Below are positions 1 to 9,656 of a stretch of DNA of 22,507 nucleotides, piece after piece (the first letter of the stretch is position 1; every line of letters starts with the position of its first letter). The position numbers and the translations under genes were made by a program. The notes below the pieces were generated by a model, which saw only the letters and a program-made list of their open reading frames with translations, did not search any database and was not told the DNA's origin. This stretch comes from Actinomycetales bacterium. GTDB lineage: Bacteria; Actinomycetota; Actinomycetes; Actinomycetales; Dermatophilaceae. The stretch covers positions 1-22,507 of the forward strand of contig JADJVI010000048.1 of the NCBI GenBank assembly GCA_016710645.1, written 5' to 3'.

Positions 1-2
1 CG

Positions 3-131
3 GCGGTGCGCCAGGCGGTGCTGAGCGAGGTGGGAGGTGAGGCTGAGGTCACGCCCGAAATCCTACGTCCCGACGTTGACCAGGCGTATTGTCACCCCGG
101 TCACTGGCGACGACACCCGAGGTTTATTTGA
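3..131 (+). other. Possible 3' end of an unidentified upstream ORF
   Basis: Frame 3 is open from the window edge to TGA at 129-131 and gives about 42 residues, including VRQAVLSEVGG and VTPEILRPDVD. I do not recognise the family. The acidic and hydrophobic composition looks more like protein than noise, but this end of the window is indel-rich, so the frame may not be the true one. It could equally be non-coding. Confidence 0.2.
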
Positions 132-381
132 TCCAAGAACAAACGTGATGCATGTCCCCGTTGCTTGTCGTGCCCGTATGGGCCAATGTACTAAGAACGA
201 TTGGCCTCTCTCAGGACGTGAGTGCCGGGTGAAACCACTGAAGAGTCTACGTTGGGGGTGGGTTGTGATGGATCGCGCACGGCCGCAGTATCGGTAAAGG
301 ACGTCATCAGCACGACCCCGCTTCACCTCAACAGTGGGCGCGCCGCCTATCGCGCGCGCGACCTCGAACAGGGCGATCCTC
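132..381. promoter_or_regulatory. Upstream region of whiB with a 7-bp inverted repeat
   Basis: This stretch holds no gene that I can support. It is more AT-rich than its surroundings around 120-200, as expected for a promoter region. The most visible element is a perfect inverted repeat, GGCCAAT at 181-187 and ATTGGCC at 200-206, with a 12-nt spacer. No T-run follows it, so an operator is as likely as a terminator for an upstream gene. In Mycobacterium tuberculosis whiB1 has a long regulated upstream region with a CRP/Cmr site; I do not see a clear TGTGA-N6-TCACA site here. Confidence 0.35.
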
Positions 382-636
382 ATGGACTGGCGCGACCGCG
401 CTGCCTACCCGATGAAGACTCCGGAGTTGTTCTTCCCGATCGGGAACACCGGCCCGGCCGTTGTTCCAGATCGAGGAAGCCAGGCGGTCTGCCGTCGCTG
501 TGAGTCATCGACACCTGCCTGAAGTGGGCCCTGAGTCCGGGACAAGACGCGGGCGTGCGGGGTGGCCTCTGTCGAAGACGAGCGTCATTCGGGCGCTCGA
601 AAGCGTCGCAACGCGCGAGCGCGCCGCGCCGGCTGA
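382..636 (+). CDS. whiB1: WhiB1-like [4Fe-4S] transcriptional regulator (frameshifted as given)
   Basis: This is a Wbl-family iron-sulfur protein of about 84 residues, the usual WhiB1 length. It starts at ATG 382 with MDWRDRAA. Reading across frames gives the family landmarks in order: the first Cys with DEDPELFF-like context, PELFFPIGNTGPA, the CRRC pair, the Cys in TCLKWAL, a GV-x-GGL turn (Trp read as Arg), and the basic tail KRRNARARRAG ending at TGA 634-636. All four cluster cysteines are present. WhiB1 proteins bind a nitric-oxide-sensitive cluster and act with the primary sigma factor. At least three indels break the frame, at about 399, 465 and 590. The gene converges on the pdtaS-like gene with a 12-bp gap, the same neighbour arrangement as Rv3219/Rv3220c in M. 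tuberculosis, which supports both calls. Because WhiB1 is essential in mycobacteria, I treat the breaks as sequence errors. Confidence 0.85.
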
Positions 637-648
637 CCACTGCACTTC

Positions 649-2149
649 TCATCGACGGTTGGGCCGCCTTACGCGGAGCGAGGTAAACGGCGCAGTGGCG
701 GCGAACTTCAGCGGTGCCCCTCGGCGGGGGGTGACCAACCAGCCCCGGGTGATCTTCCGCGCAGATCCTGCACGAGTGACTGGACGATCTGGGTGCCCAA
801 GGCCGACCCGCGATCGTTCCCCCGGTCGGGGGCTTCCCGCCGGGCAGCCCCGCGCCATTGTCAGTCGGTAACCGTGAGCACGTCGTCGCCATCCCGGCCG
901 GCTTGCGCCGGCCTCAACCCACCGTGCCCCCGTGCCGCCACACCCCATGCTCGACGGCGTTCTGGACCAGCTCACTGACGATCATCGCCAGGGCTGGCAT
1001 CATCGGCGCGGACCGTCCGAGACCCCACCCGGGCCGCATCGACGGCTCCGCTGTGCGTGGTCACCTCGACGACCGCTCGACCGCGATCAGCCACCTCGTC
1101 GAACTCCACCGTCTCGTCCAGCCCGCGACTGAGAGTCCCGTGGACCAGGGCGATGGTGCCGACTGCCGCACTGCCTCGGCGAGAGCGGCCCGGCGCTTGG
1201 CGTCCGGCATCCGCCGGGCCTGCAGCCGCAGCAACGCCGCCACCGACTGCAGGTTGTTCTTCACCCGGTGGTGGATTTCGCGGATCGTCGCGTCCCTGGT
1301 CATCAACTCCTGCTCGCGACGGCGCAGCTCACTGATGTCGCGCACCAGCAGGATCGCCCCACCCGCTGGCCCACCTCCGGTGAGTGGGATGGCCCGCATC
1401 GAAATGACCGCGCCGGCATTGCTCACCTCGGTGCGCCACGGTTGGCGTCCGGTGAGCACGAGCAGCATCCCTTCGTCGACCGGTGAGTGTCGCGCAGCAC
1501 GGAGGTGACGACCTGGGCCAGCGAGGCCCGAGGATCTCCCCAGGTGCCCGATCCGGTGCAGTGCCGACACCGCGTTGGGGCTCGCATAACTGATCTGCCC
1601 GTCCACATCGAGCCGGATCACGCCGTCGCCGACTCTCGGGGCCCTCGACGGAGCCCGGTCGGTGCGCTGGCGTGCGGGGAAGTCACCGGTGGAGATCATC
1701 CGCAGCAGCGAGTCTGCGGTAGCGAGGTAGGTCAGTTCCAGCCGGCTCGGGGTGCGCATCATCGCCAGATTGGTATGCCGGTGATGACGGCCAGCGCGCG
1801 GCCGTTGCGAACCACGGGATGGACTCCTCCCGCACCGGCTGGTCCTCGGACCACTCCAGTGTCGCGGTCGCGCAACACCCGTTGGGTCGCAAAGCTCTCC
1901 TGGAGCATCTTGGCCCGCCGCACCGACGCCCGCGCCCCACCGGTCCTTGACATGCACGGTCTGACCGGTCGTGGGGCGCACGTGGGTGACGGCATGCCAC
2001 GACTCGGCGTCGATGCGCACCCACAAGACCAGGTCAGCGAACGACAGGTCGGACACCAACTGCCAGTCCGAGACGACCAGTCGGACCCAGTCCTCCTCGG
2101 CCGGGGTCAGCGCAGCATGCTCGCGGACGAGTTCGGCGAGGGTCGGCAC
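649..2149 (-). CDS. pdtaS: PdtaS-like sensor histidine kinase (frameshifted as given)
   Basis: This is a cytosolic histidine kinase of the HisKA_2/HWE type, partner of the ANTAR antiterminator PdtaR in mycobacteria; no pdtaR is in the window. The GTG start at 2149 gives MPTLAELVREH, then a GAF-like segment with WQLVSDLSFADLVLW. A PAS domain follows with DVDGQISYASPNAVSAL. The phosphoacceptor helix IREIHHRVKNNLQSVAALL lies near 1270, and the ATP-binding part includes DNGAGLPGG at about 840-870. The span corresponds to about 500 codons, close to the mycobacterial protein of about 501 residues. No membrane segment is visible. Several indels (about 1950, 1770, 1500, 1100 and 900) break the frame. 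The C-terminal end at 649 is the least certain part. The start is supported by a TAGGCT hexamer 6 nt upstream. Confidence 0.85.
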
Positions 2150-2155
2150 GGCCAG

Positions 2156-2161
2156 AGCCTA
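2156..2161 (-). promoter_or_regulatory. -10 element of a leaderless pdtaS promoter
   Basis: On the minus strand TAGGCT is followed by 6 nt (CTGGCC) and then the GTG start at 2149. A -10 hexamer here would place the transcription start on or next to the start codon, so the mRNA would be leaderless. No Shine-Dalgarno sequence precedes the start. The element lies in the 78-bp gap after the gdh stop, so pdtaS can be transcribed independently of gdh. Confidence 0.55.
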
Positions 2162-2227
2162 GCCGTGCCGACACCTGGCATCGTGCCGAGCAGGCCGGGC
2201 GATCAACCTGGAAGCTACCGTCGGCCC

Positions 2228-5200
2228 CTACTCGGCCCCGGAACTGCGCACAAAGGCCCGGAGGGTGCGCAACGCCACCGACAACGCCGCGATATTGGGG
2301 TTTTTCCAGTCGCAAGATGGCCCGCAACCCAGACCGCGCCGCGGTCCAGAGCTTCCGAGTTGGCCGTGGTCCACTCCCCGAACTCGAGTCTTCGCGTCGT
2401 TGCTCGGGTTGCTGGTCGCCAACACCCCGCGGGTGATGCCGTCGAGCACGGCATACAGGTCATCGCGCAAGGCGCCGCGAGCCAAGGCATCCCAGCGGTC
2501 CTCCCGTGGCAGCTGCGACACCCGGAAGAGCATGTCGTCGATGCCGCGCGTTCGGACGCGTGTAGTAGTAGACGCGCAGTGTGTCCTCGATCGGTGTGTG
2601 TTGCTGTCGTGGGCGATGCGGACGATGTCCAACAGGGAGAACACGTCCAGCAGCGACGCGGCGCGCATGGCGAGCGGCTCGGGCGTGCCGCCTTCGACGC
2701 GTTCCTTGGCCCGCCGCTCCAGCCGGCGCCGTTTCCGGACCCCTGGAGGACCTGCGGCACCAGCGCGGCATACTGCGCGATCGGCTCCTGGAACAGGGCG
2801 ATCTCGGCCGCGACGTCCAACCCTCTCCCCACCGGGTGGAAAGGACCACCAGGCGGCGCGGTCCAGCAGCCGACGCAGTTCAGGTACAGGGTCGTCTGGG
2901 CAGCTGTGGTGACCTGGTTGTCCAAGGACTCGACAGTGGCCAGGTAGTCGCCAACCCGAAGATCACGGGTGATGACATACGCCCGGGCGATCTGGGCCGG
3001 ATCGGCACCCGTCTCCTCGGCCGCTCGGAAGGCGAAGGTCATGCCCGCTCGGTTGACCATGTTGTTGACCACGGCGTTGGTGATGATCTCGCGCCGGAGC
3101 GGATGCTTGTCCAGGCCCTCGGGTAGTCCGCCCGGATGCGGCTCGGGAAATACTCGGCGAGGGTGCCCTCGAACCACGGGTCATCGGGCAGCGTCGAGGC
3201 GAGCACCGTGGCCTTGAGGTCGAGCTTGGCGTAAGCCACGACGACGGCGAGTTCGGGCGAACTGAGCCCCTTGCCGTTGGCCAACCGGCCGCCGATCTCG
3301 GCGTCGCTGGGAAGGAATTCCAGCCCCCGGTCGAGGTCGGCATGGCTCTCCAAGTGGTGGATCAGCCGCTGGTGGACCGCAGCCATTTCGTAGGCCTGGG
3401 CGCGGGCGTTGCCCAACAACACGTTCTGCTCGTAGTTGTCGCGCAGCACCTGATGGGCGACCTCGTCGGTCATCGACGCGAGCACCGTGTTGCGCTGCTT
3501 GATGGTGATATCGCCCTCGCGCAGCAGTCGGCCCAGGAGGATCTTGATGTTGACCTCGTGGTCGCTGGTGTCGACGCCCGCCGAGTTGTCGATGGCGTCA
3601 GTGTTGAGCCGAACTCCCTTGTTGGCGGCCTCGATCCGACCCAGCTGGGTGAACCCGAGATTGCCGCCTCGCCGACGACTTTGACTCTCAGTTGCCCGCC
3701 ATCGAGCGCACCGCATCGTTGGCGCGGTCACCGGCGGCGGCATTGCCCTCGCTGGAAGCCTTGACGTAGGTGCCGATGCCACCACCGTTCCGCGGCAGGT
3801 CGACCGGCGCCTTGAGCACGGCGTTGATGAGGTCGGCCCGGGTCATGCTCGTCGTGTCGGCTGGGAGGCCGAGCACCGTGATCATCTCCGGCGTGATGGC
3901 CACGGATTTGGCCGAGCGGGCGAAGACCCCGCCACCGGCCGAGATGAGCGATGCGTCGTAGTCGGCCCACGACGACCGGGGCGCTCGAACAGCCGCTGCC
4001 GCTCGGCATACGAGGTCGCTGCGTCCGGGGTGGGGTCGATGAAGACGTGCCGGTGGTCGAACGCCGCGTGACGAGGCGGATGTGTTCGGAGCACAGCATG
4101 CCGTTGCCGAACGACGTCGCCGCTCATGTCGCCGATGCCGACGCAGGTGAAGTCCTCCGTCTGGGTGTCGATGCCCATCGCGGAAGTGCCGCTTGACCGA
4201 CTCCACGCCCCACGAGCGGTGATGCCCATGCCCTTGTGGTCGTAGCCGACCGAGCCACCGAGGCGAGGGCGTCATCGAGCCAGAAGCTGGTATTCCTGCG
4301 CCTTGGCGTTGGCGATGTCCGAGAACGTCGCCGTGCCCTTGTCGGCGGCCACCACGAGATAGGAGTCGTCGGCGTCGTGCCGGACCACGTCGACAGGCGG
4401 GACGATGGCGTCACCGACCCGGTTGTCGGTGAGGTCGATCAGACCCGAGATGAACCACTGGTAGGCGCCCTTGCCCTCGGCCAACCAGGCGTCTCGATCA
4501 ACGGCCGGGTCCGGGAGGTTCTTGGCGAAGAAACCACCCCCAGAGCCGGTCGGCACGATGACGGAGTTCTTGACCATCTGAGCCTTGACCAGCCCGAGCA
4601 CCTCGGTGCGGAAGTCCTCGCGACGGTCGCTCCACCTCAAGCTACCGTGGGCCACCTTGCCGAAGCGCAGGTGCACACCCTCGACCCGCGGGCTGTAGAC
4701 CCAGATCTCGAACATCGGGCGGGGGGCCGGTAGCTCGGGCATCGCCTTGGGGTCGAGTAGGAGCGAGAAGTAGGGCTTGGGCGCCCCGTTCGCGTCCACC
4801 TGGTAGTAGTTCGTGCGCAACGAGGCCTTGATGACGCCCAGCAGGGAGCGGACGATGCGGTCGTGGTCGAGCGAACTCACCTCGACCAGCGCGTCGAGGA
4901 TCCGCTGGACGACCGCCTCTGAGGCATCGGCGCGGGTGGCGCCGGCCTGACTCGGCATACCGGCTGGGGTCGAAGCGGGTCTCGAACAGCTCGACGAGCA
5001 TCCGGGCGATGTCATGGTTGGCGACCAGCGCCTGCTCGACGTAGTCCTGGGAGAAGGTGGCCTGGGTCTGGCGGAGGTACTTGGCCAGCGCCCGCAGCAC
5101 GGTTACCTGCCGCCAGGTGGAGCCGGCCTCGAGAACCAGCGCGTTGAAACCGTCGGACTCCGCGTCACCGCGCCAGACCGCCGAGAAGGCATCCTGGAAG

Positions 5201-7106
5201 CGCGCCCGGATCGGCTCGCGCTCAGCACCTTCGCCCCCACACGGTCGCCGAGCTGGCTCGCAGCCCGAAGTCGTAGATGTAGACCCCAGCGCCACCCCCG
5301 CGGGTCAGCCCGTAAGGGGCGCTCGTCGGTGACCTCCAGGCCCATGTGAGTGAAGACCGGCAGCGCTGCCGTGAGCGAGCGGGTCGTGGCGGTAGACCTT
5401 GATGCGGCGCTCTTCGCCGGCCAGTCCGGCTCGTGGTAGAGGTTGAGTATCGACTGCGGCGTCGCGAGCGCCTCGATGCGTTTGAGGTCGGTGACCGCCA
5501 CGCGCGCGGCGAAGTCCTCTTTTGGAAGCCTCGGGAACGCGCGAACATATTTGGCCGACAGCCGCGCACCGGCTTCCTCACCGTGCTCGGCCCGGACGGC
5601 TTCGACGAGGTCCTCGTCCCAGGTGCGGGTGGCATCGACAATGTCGCTCGAGCGCCTCGACGTCGACCGTCGACATCGGGGCTCCCTTGGGCACCCGCGC
5701 GACGAAGTGCACCTAGAGCGAGCGGCGACTCGCTCACCCAAGTCTTGAAGTCGGCGCTCTCGGCGCCGAAGGCGCGTGCGGCAGGTTTTTCGATCCACAA
5801 CCGCACCGCGGTGGTTGTAGCAGAATCGCGGCGGAAGGCGTCCGCCGGCATGAAGCGGCCATGAGGTATCCCGGCGCAGGTAGAGCCGGGTGCGCAGCCG
5901 CTCCTGTTGGTGCAACAGGGTTCGGCGGCCTCAACCAGCTGGTCGCTGCTGGTCGGGAGAGAGGAGCTCGTCACGGGGGTAGCTCTCCAGCGCCTGCCAG
6001 AAGGTCCTTACCGGAGTGGCTGTCGCTGCCCGAAGCCGACCCGGTCGAGCACCTCTCGCGAGCCCGGTCGCCGAGATCAGGATGTTGAGGATGGATTCGG
6101 TGGAATGCCGCGGCCGCCGCAACCCGAGGAACCGGTGCTCGCCCGTCACTCTCGCCTGACCGTCGAAGGTCTTGATGCCGACGTGGTCGAGGAGTGAACC
6201 GGGCGGTGGACCGTGGCCCGCAAGTTGGCCTTGGTGAGGATGAGCAGTTCCTTGTCGCGGGCGCGCGCCTGAGCCTTCGGGATTGAGTCGCGCGAAGCCC
6301 GTCGATCCGGAGCGTCGTATCGCAACAGCCCCAACCCGGACCCGTGTCGGGCACGAGCACTGTCTCACCGTCGGCCTCGTCGAGGTGGTATTGACGGTAG
6401 CCCAGGAAGGTGAAGTGGTTGTCGGCGAGCCAATTCAGGAGCGGATGCTCTGCAGGACTTCGGACTCGGGCAGCCCTACGGGGGGCCGCCGCGCGGCTCA
6501 TCGGCAAGATCACGGCAGTGGGCGCGCATCTTGGGCCAGTCCTCGACGGCCACCCGCACGTCGTCGAGCACGGCGCGCAGTTCGTCAGCAATGGCTGCGC
6601 GTTCGGCGGCGTCGCTCACCCGGTCGATCTCCAGGTGCATCCACGACTCGGTGCCGACGCCGAACTCACCCTCGGCCTTGACGTCGGTGTCGCGGACCTC
6701 GACGAGGTGGCCAGCGGCGTCGCGTTGGACGACCAGCTGGGGCGTGGACGACCAGGTGCAGGGCGCGACCCCGACGGGTGACTGCCATGGCGACCGAGTC
6801 GACGAGGAAGGGCATGTCGTCGGTGACGACCTGGATGACGGTGTGCCCGCAGCTCCAGCCCTGGGTCTCGACCGACGGGTTGTCCACCAGAATCTTGGCC
6901 GTGCCGACCGGGCGCTCGCGGGCGAGGTCCATGTGGGAGAGCGCGGCCCCAACAGGTCTTCGGAGTGCGGGCCAACAGGTCCTCCGTGGCCACATGCCGG
7001 TAGTAGCGGCCCAGGAAGCCTCGACAGCCTCCGGTGAGGACTTCTTCGCCAGGCCCGCTGCGGTGTGTAACGCGTGGGCGCGCGACTGCTCCGGCGACGT
7101 GGTCAT
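2228..7106 (-). CDS. gdh: NAD-specific glutamate dehydrogenase, large (GDH-180) class (heavily frameshifted as given)
   Basis: This gene oxidatively deaminates L-glutamate to 2-oxoglutarate with NAD. The span is 4,879 nt or about 1,626 codons, matching the giant actinobacterial class (M. tuberculosis Rv2476c is about 1,624 aa). From ATG 7106 the N-terminal regulatory half includes ILVDNPSVETQGW and DDMPFLVDSVAMAV. The catalytic core at about 4,515-4,660 contains SLRWSDRREDFRTEVLGLVK and AQMVKNSVIVPTG. A nucleotide-binding stretch GIGDMSGDV follows near 4,110-4,150, then KVVGEGGNLGFTQLGRIE-like sequence and KQRNTVLASMTDEVAHQVL. The C-terminus is IAALSVALRTLRAFVR, ending at 2228. More than a dozen frame changes occur, yet the homology is collinear and full length, so I infer sequence error rather than decay. 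With pruA in the same window it completes the route from proline-derived semialdehyde to 2-oxoglutarate. Confidence 0.92.
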
Positions 7107-7123
7107 CGTGTGAAACCCTGTTT

Positions 7124-7168
7124 CTCGTCCGTCGAGGGCACCCCGTTGTGCCCCCTCGGACGAGCCTA
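7124..7168 (-). promoter_or_regulatory. gdh promoter with overlapping inverted repeat
   Basis: Reading the minus strand, a TAGGCT hexamer (7168-7163) lies 56 nt before the gdh ATG. An inverted repeat overlaps it: CTCGTCCG on both outer arms (7164-7157 and 7131-7124 as complement) and an inner GGGCAC/GTGCCC pair with a 6-nt loop. In RNA this would be a two-part hairpin of about 14 bp at the very 5' end of the leader. In DNA it is a plausible dyad operator covering the -10 and start site. A weak CAGGG lies about 9 nt before the ATG. No convincing -35 is visible. Confidence 0.4.
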
Positions 7169-7251
7169 TCCTCAGACGCTCAACGGTGCCGATGGCAAAG
7201 GTCCTACGCCCCTCGCGTTAGGCCTCTACCCACCCGATAAAAAGCCCTGCC

Positions 7252-7258
7252 AGGAAGG
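7252..7258 (+). promoter_or_regulatory. Ribosome binding site of the epimerase gene
   Basis: AGGAAGG ends 5 nt before ATG 7264 and fixes that start. It is one of only two clear Shine-Dalgarno sequences in the window, the other being pruA; most neighbouring genes appear leaderless. Confidence 0.7.
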
Positions 7259-7263
7259 TCAGT

Positions 7264-8313
7264 ATGCCGTCGACCTGTGTCGTGACTGGCGGCGCCGGCT
7301 TCATCGGGTGCGCGATCTCCCGCGGCCTCGCCGACCGCTTCGACGAGGTCATCGCACTGGACAATTTGCACCCTCAAGTGCATCCGCAGCGCCAGCGGTT
7401 GGCGGCGCTCGACCCCCGGTCGAGCTTGTCGTCGGCGATGTCACCGACGCGGCGGCCTGGGACGCCCTGCTGGACCGGCATACCCCGCAGGTCATCATCC
7501 ATCTCGCAGCTGAGACCGGCACCGGACAGTCGCTCACCGAAGCCAGTCGCCACGGTCTGAGTCAACGTGGTCGGCACCACCCAGATGCTTGACGCGCTCG
7601 TGCGTCACGAGCAACGACCGCAGCGGATCCTGCTTGCGTCGAGTCGCGCCGTCTATGGAGAAGGCGCGTGGACGGACCCTGCTGGGGCCGTGCACTACCC
7701 CGGGCAACGCTCACGCGCCATGCTCGGCGCGGCGCAGTGAGACTTCGCCGGGCTCACTCCCGCGCCCCACGACGCTCGGACGGTCCACCCCGCACCGACC
7801 AGCGTGTATGCCGCGACGAAGCTCGCGCAGGAACACCTGGTCTCCGCGTGGTGCCTGGCCATGGGGGTGCGGCCGGTGCTCTATCGGCTGCAGAACGTCT
7901 ACGGCCCGGGTCAGTCGCCGACCAACTCCTACACCGGCATCGTCACCCTCTTCGCCCGGCTGGCTCGGTCGGGCGCGGCCATCCCGGTCTATGAGGACGG
8001 GCTCATGCTGCGGGATTTCGTCTATATCGACGACGTCGCCGCGGCGCTGCTGGCCGGGCTCGACGTGGCGCCATCGCGACCGGACCCGCCCTATGACATC
8101 GGGTCGGGATCGCCCGTAACGGTGCTGGCGTTGGCACAGACCCTCGCAGCCCGAGTCGACGCGCCGGCCCCTCGGGTGACCGGAGAGTTCCGGGACGGCG
8201 ACGTCCGGCACGCCAGCGCCACGATCGAGCCCGCGCAACTGGCGCTGGCCTGGAGACCGCAGGTGAGGTTGGCCGACGGCCTGGCGCGGCTGGTCGAGTG
8301 GCTGCCTGAGTAG
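7264..8313 (+). CDS. NAD-dependent sugar epimerase/dehydratase, dTDP-L-rhamnose 4-epimerase-like (broken as given)
   Basis: This is an extended short-chain dehydrogenase acting on a nucleotide sugar. The Rossmann motif GGAGFIG is at residues 9-15, then an Asp-rich VGDVTDAAAWDALL, HLAAETGTGQS, and the active-site stretch LLASSRAVYGEG. The YxxxK catalytic pair is in SVYAATKLAQEH (about 7,800-7,835). LRDFVYIDDVAAALL and DIGSGSPVTVL follow. The length of about 349 codons is normal. Substrate identity (dTDP-rhamnose) rests on resemblance to annotated family members and is uncertain. Damage as given is a frame excursion between about 7,424 and 7,560 and one in-frame TGA at 7738-7740, where the family usually has Trp (QWDFAGLTP). 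A single G to A change explains the stop. From 7561 to the TAG at 8311 the frame is otherwise continuous. Confidence 0.82.
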
Positions 8314-8407
8314 ATCCGCGCGGCGGGGTCCGGATTGGTGTGCGCGAAGCAGCGGCTCACTGCCCAGACCTGTGGACATCCCTCCGGGTCGATCACGACG
8401 GGTCACC

Positions 8408-8413
8408 TACACT
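8408..8413 (+). promoter_or_regulatory. -10 element of a leaderless promoter for the small gene pair
   Basis: TACACT is followed by 6 nt and then ATG 8420. No Shine-Dalgarno sequence lies before the ATG. The spacing places the transcription start on or next to the A of the start codon. The element supports the 8420 start over the upstream in-frame ATG at 8372. Confidence 0.55.
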
Positions 8414-8419
8414 CGCGGC

Positions 8420-8629
8420 ATGCGCCGCACTCCCGCCAGTCGCAGCCGTGACGTTGGTGACCTCGCCGCACTCGCGGTAGCTGCGCAGGCTCGGGCCATC
8501 GCACGCGAGGTCGGCACGCTCGACCCGATCCTCGGCGATGACAGCGCCCAACGGGCCGCGGACGGGTTCGCCGAGCAGGCGGTCGCCTCCTTGAGCCGGC
8601 TGGCGATCCTCGCTGAGGGACGTCCATGA
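8420..8629 (+). CDS. Small hypothetical protein, first of an overlapping pair
   Basis: This is a 69-residue, mostly helical, Ala-rich protein starting MRRTPASRSRDVGDL and ending LAILAEGRP. It has no Cys, no signal peptide and no membrane segment. I do not recognise the family. Its stop overlaps the start of the next gene in ATGA (8626-8629), so the two are translationally coupled and their products are likely partners. A small helical pair of this kind resembles WXG100/ESX-type secretion partners in size and layout, but no WxG motif is present, so that is only a possibility. Confidence 0.65.
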   Translation: MRRTPASRSRDVGDLAALAVAAQARAIAREVGTLDPILGDDSAQRAADGFAEQAVASLSRLAILAEGRP

Positions 8630-9105
8630 CGGCTCTGGGCGGCGACCCCGCCTCCTGCTCTCACCTGGGCGGGACGCTGCTGCGTGGGGCTGCGGGACTT
8701 GCCCGGACGGCATACCCGTTGGACTCCAACAGCGCGACCGGACGGATGGCTGCCGCCGTCACCGGTGAACTCGACCGCGCCGGACGCGCGCTGCAGGTCT
8801 ACGCCCAAGACCTCGCCGAGGCGCTGGCCAGCCACGAGCGACTCAGGGTCCGCGCCGCTGCCGCCGGGCTGGAGGTGCAGGGCTGGCGGGTCATCGAGCC
8901 CTATGGTGTCGTCACCGTGCCGACGATCCAGGCTCGCCGCGAGGCGGCACCCGACCTGCAGGCCGCCCTGGATCGCAGCAACGCTCGCCTCGGTCGGGCG
9001 CGGGCAGCCGTCACTCGCGAATTGCAGCTGGCCGAGCATGCGCTGGCCAGGACCGCCGGTCTCCCGTCAGCGAGGGCATCGGGACCCACGCCTGGAGGCC
9101 AGTAG
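8626..9105 (+). CDS. Hypothetical helical protein, second of the overlapping pair
   Basis: This is a 159-residue protein starting MTALGGDPASCSHLGG. Residues about 15-70 (GTLLRGAAGLARTAY to LAEALASHERLRVRA) and about 105-150 look like long amphipathic helices joined by a short segment with QGWRVIEPYGVV. There is one Cys (residue 11), no signal peptide and no membrane span. The N-terminal SxLGGxLRxxAxxL pattern is reminiscent of actinobacterial ESX-like or WXG100-related helical proteins, but I cannot assign it. It is coupled to the preceding gene by ATGA. Its TAG stop (9103-9105) lies inside the -10 hexamer of the next gene. The frame is intact. Confidence 0.65.
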   Translation: MTALGGDPASCSHLGGTLLRGAAGLARTAYPLDSNSATGRMAAAVTGELDRAGRALQVYAQDLAEALASHERLRVRAAAAGLEVQGWRVIEPYGVVTVPTIQARREAAPDLQAALDRSNARLGRARAAVTRELQLAEHALARTAGLPSARASGPTPGGQ

Positions 9106-9108
9106 CCT
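9103..9108 (+). promoter_or_regulatory. -10 element of a leaderless promoter for the DUF2505 gene
   Basis: TAGCCT is followed by 6 nt and ATG 9115. The TAG of the upstream gene's stop codon is the first half of the hexamer, so terminator and promoter information share the same bases. Confidence 0.5.
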
Positions 9109-9114
9109 TCGGGC

Positions 9115-9613
9115 ATGCAGATCTCGGAGTCCTTCACCTATCCCGCACCCGTCGACACCGTCTTCGCGATGATGACCGACGAGGAGTTCCAGTCCCGCAA
9201 GTGCGAGGCGACGCACGCGATCACGCATTCGGAGTCGGTGACGGTGACCTCGACCGAAGCCACCGTGGTGACCACCCGCGAGCTGCCGACCAGTGGTTTC
9301 CCGGACTTCGTGCGCAGCTTCGTCGGCCAGACCATCCAGGTTGTCGAGACGATCAACTACCACCCCGCCGATGCCGACGGGTCCCGCATCGGCGACCTCA
9401 ACATCACCATGGGCACTGCCCCCATCGGCCTGATCGGCACCATCCGTCTCGACCCGATCGCCGAGGGCACGCAGGTCACCGTCGACGGCGAGCTCAAGGC
9501 TCGGGTTCCCTTCATCGGCGGGAAGGTCGAGGAAGCCGCCGCCCCCTTCCGCACTGGCCGGTATCCGCAAGGAGCACAAGGTCGGCATCGCCTGGCTCGC
9601 CGAGCAGCACTGA
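9115..9613 (+). CDS. DUF2505 family protein (one frameshift as given)
   Basis: This actinobacterial protein of about 165 residues has a predicted SRPBCC/START-like lipid- or ligand-binding fold; its function is unknown. MQISESFTYPAPVDTVFAMM is the typical opening strand and helix of that fold. It continues with TTRELPTSGFPDFVRSFVG, a family-typical segment, and RIGDLNITMGTAPIGLIGT. The frame breaks at the C-run 9542-9546. A one-base correction restores LAGIRKEHKVGIAWLAEQH and the TGA at 9611-9613, giving the normal family length. No signal peptide is seen. A strong hairpin follows 43 nt after the stop. Confidence 0.78.
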
Positions 9614-9656
9614 CGGCGCGGGCGGCTCGCCTGTGCCGCTTGGCTGAGCACCAGAC

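Noticed and set aside
1487..2947. Long plus-strand open frame (486 codons) opposite pdtaS and the gdh 3' end
   Set aside because: It is antisense to two clearly recognisable genes and has no family resemblance. Long shadow frames are expected at this GC content.
4510..4660. Apparent loss of a Lys in the gdh catalytic loop (VPTGSGGGFFAK, where relatives have GxKGGF)
   Set aside because: The stretch lies in indel-rich sequence, so a base error is more likely than a real active-site change.
2228..7106. The many frame changes in gdh read as programmed frameshifting or a split multi-subunit enzyme
   Set aside because: The changes are irregular, lack slippery-site plus hairpin structure or internal start signals, and the homology is collinear to one 1,620-residue protein.
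7738..7740. In-frame TGA in the epimerase, considered as selenocysteine or programmed readthrough
   Set aside because: The family has Trp (TGG) at this position, no selenocysteine element is visible, and the gene is in the error-rich part of the window.
8311..8396. Minus-strand peptide VWAVSRCFAHTNPDPAARI starting near 8396
   Set aside because: It looks protein-like, but it has no start signal, overlaps the epimerase on the other strand, and I could not tie it to a family. It is kept only as a possible remnant.
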